Below are positions 57,431 through 64,000 of a stretch of DNA of 64,000 bases, in pieces (position 1 is the first letter of the stretch; each line of letters starts with the position of its first letter). Source of the DNA: Tetrastigma voinierianum (lineage: Eukaryota > Streptophyta > Magnoliopsida > Vitales > Vitaceae). The DNA is taken from the NCBI GenBank assembly GCA_016808115.1, contig JAEQBH010001515.1:148028-212027 (forward strand). Reading direction: 5' to 3'. Made by a program: the position numbers and the translations under genes. The notes under the pieces were generated by a model that had not been told where the DNA came from, ran no database searches, and saw only the letters and a list, made by a program, of their open reading frames with translations.

Positions 57431-57599
57431 CCCAACTCGGGGGCGTACACTGCCTATAACCCCAGGAGCATCCCGGATCCTCACGAGCCCTTCTTATAGC
57501 ATATGCCTGTGTCAAAAGCAGGTATAGGATGATCCATTGTCTCGTAGGACTGCGGCTTCCCCGCCCTTCTATGCTAAATCGGGCCACCTCGAATTCCTA

Positions 57600-58680
57600 C
57601 CTGATCTCTCTCATCGTAGGTAGTGCAACTGATCTTCCTCTACCACTTCCTTGTTGACTTATATTATTCCCTGAATCTCTGGGACATTGTGCTTTCAAAT
57701 GATAAGTACTTCCACACCGTAATCACTCTCCTGTCAATAATCTGCACACACCCAAATGTCTTCTATGGCAATGAGGGTATTCTGACTTCAATCTGTTCAA
57801 CCGAAGCACCTCTACTCCGTACTGTGCCAAGCATCGACCCTTGCCTCACCCTCTTAGCTTTAACCATATTCTACTGAGTCGGAGACTCCCTAGCTCTTTC
57901 GTCTGAGGAGTGACTAAGCTCCTCTAGAAAAACTTCTTCTTTGAGATCTTTCTTGTTGCTCATTTCTAGTCTCTCTACTTTCATTGCACTGGAATTAACT
58001 GATAGAAATCCACTTATCAAGAGAACTCAAATGCCCCTGAGGACTAACCTGGTATACTTTCTGTTGAGAGACTGAATTTTCTTCTCATATTCTAAATAAC
58101 AATGCCCTTTTGCTTCAAATTCAAGAACCTGCTTTCCACTGAATTCATATACATCTCAGAACGTATTTGCTCCTTAACTTTGGACAAAGAACTCCCAAGT
58201 CATGTATTTTAAATCCTTAGACTTCAACGCTTAGTTTCTACTAATCATATGTCACCAAGAATAGTGAGACTCGCACATGATACTCTACAAGAGCATCTAA
58301 CTTCCCAATATTCTTTGTAACTTTCTAACTAGAATTCCGCTGATCGGACTCTCTTCCATGTTCGTCCTACTGAATTGCTCAGCTCCATGTCTTCACCATG
58401 TCTATCGAGGCTTTTGAGTCAGTAATTCTTTCATACCCGAGTCATATCCTGAGATATCCTCAATAACGCTTCATTTGGCTCACCGAACTCGCTCTCACTT
58501 CCGACATTCGTAAGGGTCCGAAGCGTAATCCCGATCTCCGGTTAACACTCAACTGTCAACTAGATTCGAGGACGACCCATCTATACAAAACACAAGGACA
58601 TCTACATCAGTCAACACATTACTAAACACATTCTTTTAATCTTATACTATTTCTCCAGAATCGCCTAAACTTAGGCTTTT
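57600..58680 (-). pseudogene. Gypsy gag with zinc-knuckle remnant
   Basis: Around 57790-57700 the - strand reads PHCHRRHLGVCRLLTGE, matching the CxxCGRRHxGxC lead-in before the CCHC knuckle of chromovirus gag. The later part is Ser/Gly/Arg-rich as is usual after the knuckle. Upstream sequence to 58680 has the length expected for the rest of gag but no long frame. It lies directly inside the LTR at 58779-61047, in the same orientation. Confidence 0.5.
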
Positions 58681-58689
58681 CCAAAACGC

Positions 58690-58778
58690 CAATAGCTCGA
58701 TACCACTAAAATGTGACTTCCACTGGGGCTCTAATACCACCTAATTGTGACACCCTAGTCAGATCCGATACCACCAAA
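58690..58778 (-). repeat. Three tandem primer-binding-site modules next to the LTR (34-bp period)
   Basis: On the + strand taccac occurs at 58701, 58735 and 58769, each followed by an AT-rich four to six bases and tgtgac. The spacing is exactly 34 bp both times. On the - strand each module reads LTR end (GTCACA), short AT spacer, and TGGTATYRGAG, the complement of the initiator Met tRNA 3' end. The rightmost one is the true primer site beside the LTR. Confidence 0.7.
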
Positions 58779-61047
58779 TGTGACACCTTATAAACTGCTC
58801 ATTCATATAATGTTAAACATTTAACTATATTATATTCTATAGCAAATGATTATAAAATATATTAATCTCCATACACGGAAGTGTTCAACATTTGCTAACA
58901 TTTACATTGCTTACAAAAGAAACAAAATATACATTAGACCAAATGAATTTCTTGAAGGCACCTAGTGATGTGTTGACTTTGGACCATTGCACGCATTGTT
59001 CCGTCCTTGCTTCCTCTTTTGTACTTACACCTGCATGAAACACTCAGCGTTAAGTTTATAGTTAAGGAGAATGATACTGTGACAACCCTTGAGTCATGAT
59101 CATCTCACTTTAGACACATGCATACTTATGAAAAATATAACATTTACATATACTTATCCATTTCTCATATCTACTTTTTCATAACATGTTTCATTTCTTA
59201 TCATATTTCATATACTTTTCGTGTCATCTTACACTTTACTTCTTGTTCTTGTAACCGTATATTATCATTACATAGCAGTGCTATGCTTCTCATATCATGT
59301 CATATATCATATACATCTCATTTGCTTATACTTGTCATTTGTTTTTATGTTTCATGCCTACATAACCTTAGAAGTGGATACTGAAAGAATCAGATATACT
59401 GTAATGTACTATCACTGCATTTGCATGCTGATTCTATCTCTGTATGACCTAAACGGGGCCGCTATAGTTTTATTATATTTTATTATGTTTTCTTAACAAT
59501 ATTTCAGGTATTAGAAAAAAATATCTCATATACATGAATAACTATTGATATTATGTATACTTATAAGATATTCACAATAAGAACTCTTATAAACATTTAA
59601 CTATATCTTTCACTTTTTCATACTACACAATTATACGTATTCTCTTTAGATTTCATATAACAATACATTTATATAATTTTTATACAATTTCCGCTCTATA
59701 ACCACCGCCTCGAATAGTTCTAGCAGCCCCAAGTCCATTTACCACAATTTTGACTCTATAAAAGGGATTATTAAAAAGTGATATTCTAACCAATATACAC
59801 ATATGTGAAGCTATGGTTCAAACCTCATATCATTTGGACTTTAATTTGGGATATGGTCTAAACATTCGAATCAAGCCTCGGATAATTTCCTGTGAACAAA
59901 TCGAAATCAGGTCCTATTTGTGCACTTTAGGAACATTAGAGACATAATTTGATCATACTTTCTACATGAAAGTTGCTTTCCCAGATGTCTAGTCTGTACA
60001 GAAATTTGAATAATCTCATTTGGATGAGTATAACTCAAGTTATGATTTAAACAACCTAATTACTCCAGCCAGACGTTCAGACATATTTCAATGGACCAAA
60101 TTGCTCCCATTTCACGAATTTTTGGGTCCAATGAATTTTAATCTACTTACTTATTTCAAGTGGTGATTTGTTCTTCTAGAAGCCCATTTCACTCAGAATT
60201 TGAATCACCACCTGGGATGAGTGAAACTCAACTTACGGCCTAAATACCAAAACTCAAGCTTCAAACCCAAATTATTAGAATTGAAAACCAAAATTGATCT
60301 CGAAAACAAAGTCTCACTTTGACGACTTCTCAGGCCCAATGCAACCAATTTGATACACTTATACCAAAACAAGCACGCTTATAAAACTGACAACATCTCC
60401 CCTTAAACCCAACATTTTCTCTATACAAAATTTTCCTCCATTGAGGACCACAACCAAACCAAACAAGGATTCTATACAAAAAAAGAGGTATTCCAAACCT
60501 CCAAACAAGTATCCATACAAAATCCTAACAAGTTCCATACAAAATTTCCATACACAAATTCATACCAAAATTCTTACTACGTCTACGCCTCATTTCTTCT
60601 TTCCCTCGAACTTCTTCTTCCCCTTTATTCTTCTTTCTTCTTCCCCTACTTATCTTCTTTCTTCCCAATTTCTTATCTCTCTCTTCCTCTCTCTTCTCTC
60701 TTCCTCTACATAAAAGCCCTACCAAAATGTGATATTTTGGGTCTTAAGATAAGGCCATGTTTGGCCTTATCCAATTTTTGACATCAAATTCACTTTTAAG
60801 TTATTTCCATCCCATTTCATCTATTTGTCAGATTCTAACTTATCCAATTTCCTACTTTAACACACAATCTTTTCCTCTTACGCATTTCAGCCCCCACCTG
60901 GGAAATTTATCAATTTAATTCGACTCTTTAGATTAATTTTTGGGTTTTATCTTTTTTTCGTATTATTTTTATTCTCGAAAAAATATACATTTACTTTATT
61001 ATACCCTAAACATGATATAAACCGTCAGGTATACCTGTAAGGTTACA
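58779..61047 (-). mobile_element. 5' LTR of a - strand gypsy element (copy B)
   Basis: On the + strand it runs from tgtgacaccttataaac to ctgtaaggttaca, so on the - strand it starts TGTAACC and ends GGTGTCACA. The part 58790-59520 matches the inverse of 53020-53915. A pyrimidine-rich stretch at 60590-60715 is the purine tract on the LTR sense strand. Primer-site modules adjoin its inner end. The partner 3' LTR is not present in recognisable form. Confidence 0.65.
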
Positions 61048-61391
61048 CTACCGCACTCGTGCACATCAAATATGTTAATATTATTAGTATGAATATTTAA
61101 AGTTTTCTCTCATTTCACTCCAAACATTTGTTAATTTTCAAGAATTATTTTAGTTTAATTTTAGTTAATCATCAATCTCAATCAATCACATCAATTAAAT
61201 AGTTAAATTCTTCAGTAACTCGCATCTACATGCCCGAGTAATTACGCTGACTATCTATATAATGTAGACTCACATCAATACTCTTTGAAGATAACACGAT
61301 ACATGTTTGATGTCATTTCAATATCTTAAAGTTGGAGCATAATTGTACCTAACTAGTAAATTGACAGAAAAATCAATATTTTGATAGTACA
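61048..61391. other. AT-rich spacer
   Basis: No gene, LTR or repeat boundary is recognised between the LTR and the TIR element. Confidence 0.5.
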
Positions 61392-62367
61392 ACCAGGACA
61401 AAATTTGAATTCTGATCGATTTTTCACCGAAATTTCCTCGTTTTTCTAAGGTCAGAAAAGAAACTGTGGAAAACGCTGAAAATTGTGGAAATCGCGAAAA
61501 TCGCGATTCCGATTTTTCCCGAAAAACCGATTTTCCGAAATTTGGGTAAATTATAGTTTAGGTCACTAAGGGAGAAATTAAAAACGGGCCAACCAAAGCT
61601 AATTAAAAAAGCGTATTTTTAAAAATAATTACGTCGCGCATTAAAATAAATTATATTTTTCTCTCTCTAAATTTTTCTCAATACATCTATCCTCTCCCTT
61701 TCGTCTCTAATTTTCCTTCTCAAAAAAATACTCAAAAAATATTATCTTTTCCTAAATTCCCTCGACTCAAAAAAATACTTAAAAAATTTATTTTCAAGCG
61801 TTTCAAACCCATCCAAAATACCCTCGGAAGCACTCTCTAACTACTGTAGTTTACCATCGTGACTTATTATACATTTACAAACTTTTTTATATTATTTTAT
61901 TATTTATTTGTTCATAATCTTTTTTATAATATTTTATTTTATTTTTTATTTTACATTATAACTTATAATATTTATAAATCAAATATTAATTTGAAAAGGA
62001 AAAGAAATAAAATAATATCATTTAAAAATTTAAAATTATAATATATAATATTTGAATCTCTCATTATCTACATAATATTTATAATAATAACAAAACAAAT
62101 AAAATAATATCTCTTCAACATAATAATATCTAAATAATATATTAAATATAACATATTTAATTTAATAATTACTAATCAATTTGATTTTAATATACCTTAA
62201 TTAAGATATGAATCATTTCTCATAATCTATATAATTAAAATATAAAAAAAAATTAATAACCGATATTTTTGTAAAAATATCCACCGATATTTTACCGATA
62301 TTTCCGATATTTCCGTAAAATCCAATTACCGATATATCCGTGTTTACCGATATTTTGATCCTTGGTT
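61392..62367. mobile_element. Non-autonomous TIR element with accgatattt-rich ends
   Basis: The right end (ccgatattttgatccttggtt) inverted reads aaccaaggatcaaaatatcgg; the left end is aaccaggacaaaatttgaat with a following tttttcaccgaaat. Both ends carry iterated accgatatt/ccgaaattt units (62250-62355 and 61420-61540). The flanks tgatagta and tgatatgt may be a decayed 8-bp duplication. The AT-rich middle has no coding sequence. Confidence 0.5.
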
Positions 62368-63320
62368 ATGATATGTATGCAACTAACATAATAAATCATA
62401 AATCGGTATAAACCCTACAAATTTGATAATATAATATTAATTCTAGTTGTTTAGCATATCTACGACTATAATCTGATATCTTCGACTAATCCAATCCATT
62501 TCTCTTTGCCTGACTCACAAATATAACTCTTCTTAAAAACGATATCTATCTTTTTAGGTAAGCAAAAATATATCCAAAGAAATAAAAAGCAAGATAAAGA
62601 AGAAAAGAAGGGAGAACATTCACTGGCCACAAACCCCTTTATTGCTTTGGTATGTCATTGGATTCAATTCAAAACATATCCATTTTAAGGTAAGGAGAGT
62701 TTATGGGTCAAAATCATAGACATTTTGTGAAGCACGCACAACTGAACTGAAATTGAGGAAAAACCTAAAAGTACTGAGTGGGGAGCAATGCATTCATGCA
62801 AAACATTAACTTAAAAATGAAACCTGATAATTAAAATCAACACCTAAAAGATCATCCATGACACCTAAAAGATGCAATTCAGATAAAGAAGATTCATGAA
62901 GAGAACTGCCAGAGAAAGGGTGGGAAGAGGAGTGCAGAATATGAGGAGTTCTGTTCTTGAGGGATATATCATATATGGAGGAGAACCCTGAATTGAGGTT
63001 TAGAATGATATATCATGAGGGAATGACCTAAATTTTCTGCATATGAATAACTTATGTGCATATTTTTTCCCTCTTGATTAAATCAGTTGTTTGTCATGGT
63101 TTCTCTACACATTGGAAACAGTTCTGAATAACGGTTTTTTATAACATTTTTTTTCAAATTGTTTTCTAAGATTGTAGAATAACTTTAAAATGTTTCTGAC
63201 GTTTTTTTTTTTTAAAACACTTATATTTTACATCTGCATGTTAAATATAATAAATAATAAAAAACAACTAAATGTGTTTTAAAACATCATATTTTTATTT
63301 TTAAGAATGAAAAAGTAATC
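62368..63320. other. AT-rich spacer
   Basis: No gene is recognised. The phrase gatatatcat occurs at 62964 and 63007 in a region of mixed purine composition. Confidence 0.45.
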
Positions 63321-63324
63321 TTTC

Positions 63325-63480
63325 ATTAGAGCAACTCCAACGGGAGTTGCTATCAGGGGTGCCATACCTGTAACTGCCAAAATGGCACCCTGGAAACCAA
63401 AAACCATGCTCCAACGGAGATGGCATCGAAGGTGGCAAAATGCCATCCGTGATGTTGGGGAGCCATATTTTGCAACTTTG
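63325..63480. mobile_element. MITE-like element with gagcaactccaacgg end
   Basis: The start agagcaactccaacgggagt and the internal gctccaacggagatggcat are the palindromic ctccaacggag motif typical of an abundant plant MITE type. Paired tggca / tgcca words occur through it (gtgccatacc, atggcaccc, aaatgccatcc). The right end is not clear. Confidence 0.45.
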
Positions 63481-64000
63481 GAGAGAGATGCAGAGGATTT
63501 AGTGTGGACAATAAGCTACTAGCCTCGTGCATCTCAATCCGCCTCTCAATCCGCTATATTCAATTTGAAATTCTATAAAATACAAAATTCAGCGGAAGGA
63601 ACCACCTTCGGGATTGGTCAAACCCTAACCCTAGCTTTATTCGAACGCCTTCCTCGAACTCCTAGCTCGAACCCTGTTTGCGTAAATTTTGGAATGGTGT
63701 GTCGTAGAAAGGGGAGGAAGAGGAAGAAAGAGCATGAGGAGGAAGAGGAAGAAAGCAAGAAAGAAGAGGAGGAGTCGTCGTTTTGTGTGATGAAATAGTA
63801 CAAGAAAGTCAAGATACAGAAGAGGAAGAAGCGGTCGACACGCAATGATTTCTTTTAAAGTCAAATTTTGATTTTTAAATGGTTAGATAAATTGCAATTT
63901 TTTCCTTTTTTTAATTTCAAATTTTGATTTTTGCCGGAGTTATATAAATTATAAAATTTTTTACATTAATTATAAATTTTTATTGATGTATTAATTTGGC
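63481..64000. other. Unassigned sequence at window end
   Basis: A + strand frame at 63565-63798 ends in a Glu/Lys-rich run (positions 63715-63775). It matches no family I know and the run is low complexity. Repeated aaattttgatttttaaatgg / aaattttgatttttgcc lies at 63862 and 63917. Confidence 0.35.

Noticed and set aside
1..64000. CRISPR array, operon, riboswitch or other bacterial-type system
   Set aside because: The composition, retroelement content and splice sites are those of plant nuclear DNA. The regular repeats seen have no unique spacers of constant length and no associated genes.
1..64000. A complete, undescribed multi-gene system
   Set aside because: No set of intact neighbouring genes was found. 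Everything that can be assigned is a decayed mobile element or a remnant of a known plant gene family, apart from the tentative small gene at 30085-30714.

Overview
This window is repeat-dense plant nuclear DNA. The evidence is layered plant retroelements (a plant-type LINE with a C-terminal RNase H-like domain, Ty3/gypsy chromovirus and Tat-lineage elements, tRNA-iMet-type primer sites), TIR/MITE elements, and remnants of typical plant gene families (F-box/DUF295, a non-specific lipid-transfer protein, a cyclic-nucleotide-gated channel). Nothing bacterial, organellar, rRNA or CRISPR was seen. The species cannot be named from the sequence alone. Almost every coding region is broken by stops and frameshifts, so this reads as old, gene-poor, probably heterochromatic sequence.

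Layout. 1-3822: a degenerate LINE on the + strand (endonuclease, reverse transcriptase, RNase H-like). 3934-4334: an AT-rich inverted-repeat element. 5597-7570: a solo LTR. 7822-9318: an F-box/DUF295 pseudogene. 9970-11330: a tRNA-like SINE fragment and a nested TIR element holding an LTR fragment. 11995-12965: a truncated + strand LTR that abuts, in opposite orientation, a large - strand chromovirus (LTR 12966-15920, internal region 15921-18771, LTR 18772-21955). 22025-27448: several more LTRs of related families. 27449-29342: MITE-like repeats, a (TA)n tract and an inverted second copy of the TIR element. 29680-29772: a second small DUF295 fragment. 30085-32702: a possible small - strand zinc-finger-like gene with a four-fold repeated leader and a TATA box. 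34193-34474: a truncated lipid-transfer protein gene.

35727-49437 is the largest unit, a 13.7-kb Tat-lineage Ty3/gypsy element. In order it has 5' LTR, TGGCGCC-type primer site, gag, protease, RT, RNase H, a second RNase H domain, integrase, two large tandem arrays, an antisense ORF with a recognisable intron, and 3' LTR. 50407-50606 is the stranded last exon of a CNGC channel gene. 51553-61047 is a pile of chromovirus-type LTRs in both orientations, including clusters of LTR-end/primer-binding-site modules repeated about every 34 bp. 61392-62367 and 63325-63480 are TIR/MITE elements.

The genes do not form a pathway; the story is one of repeated insertion, deletion and tandem amplification. 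The observations most worth a second look are the spliced antisense ORF and the arrays in the Tat element, the tandem primer-site modules, the RT-integrase in-frame deletion junction, the heptamer arrays inside LTRs, and the small - strand gene with a repeated leader.
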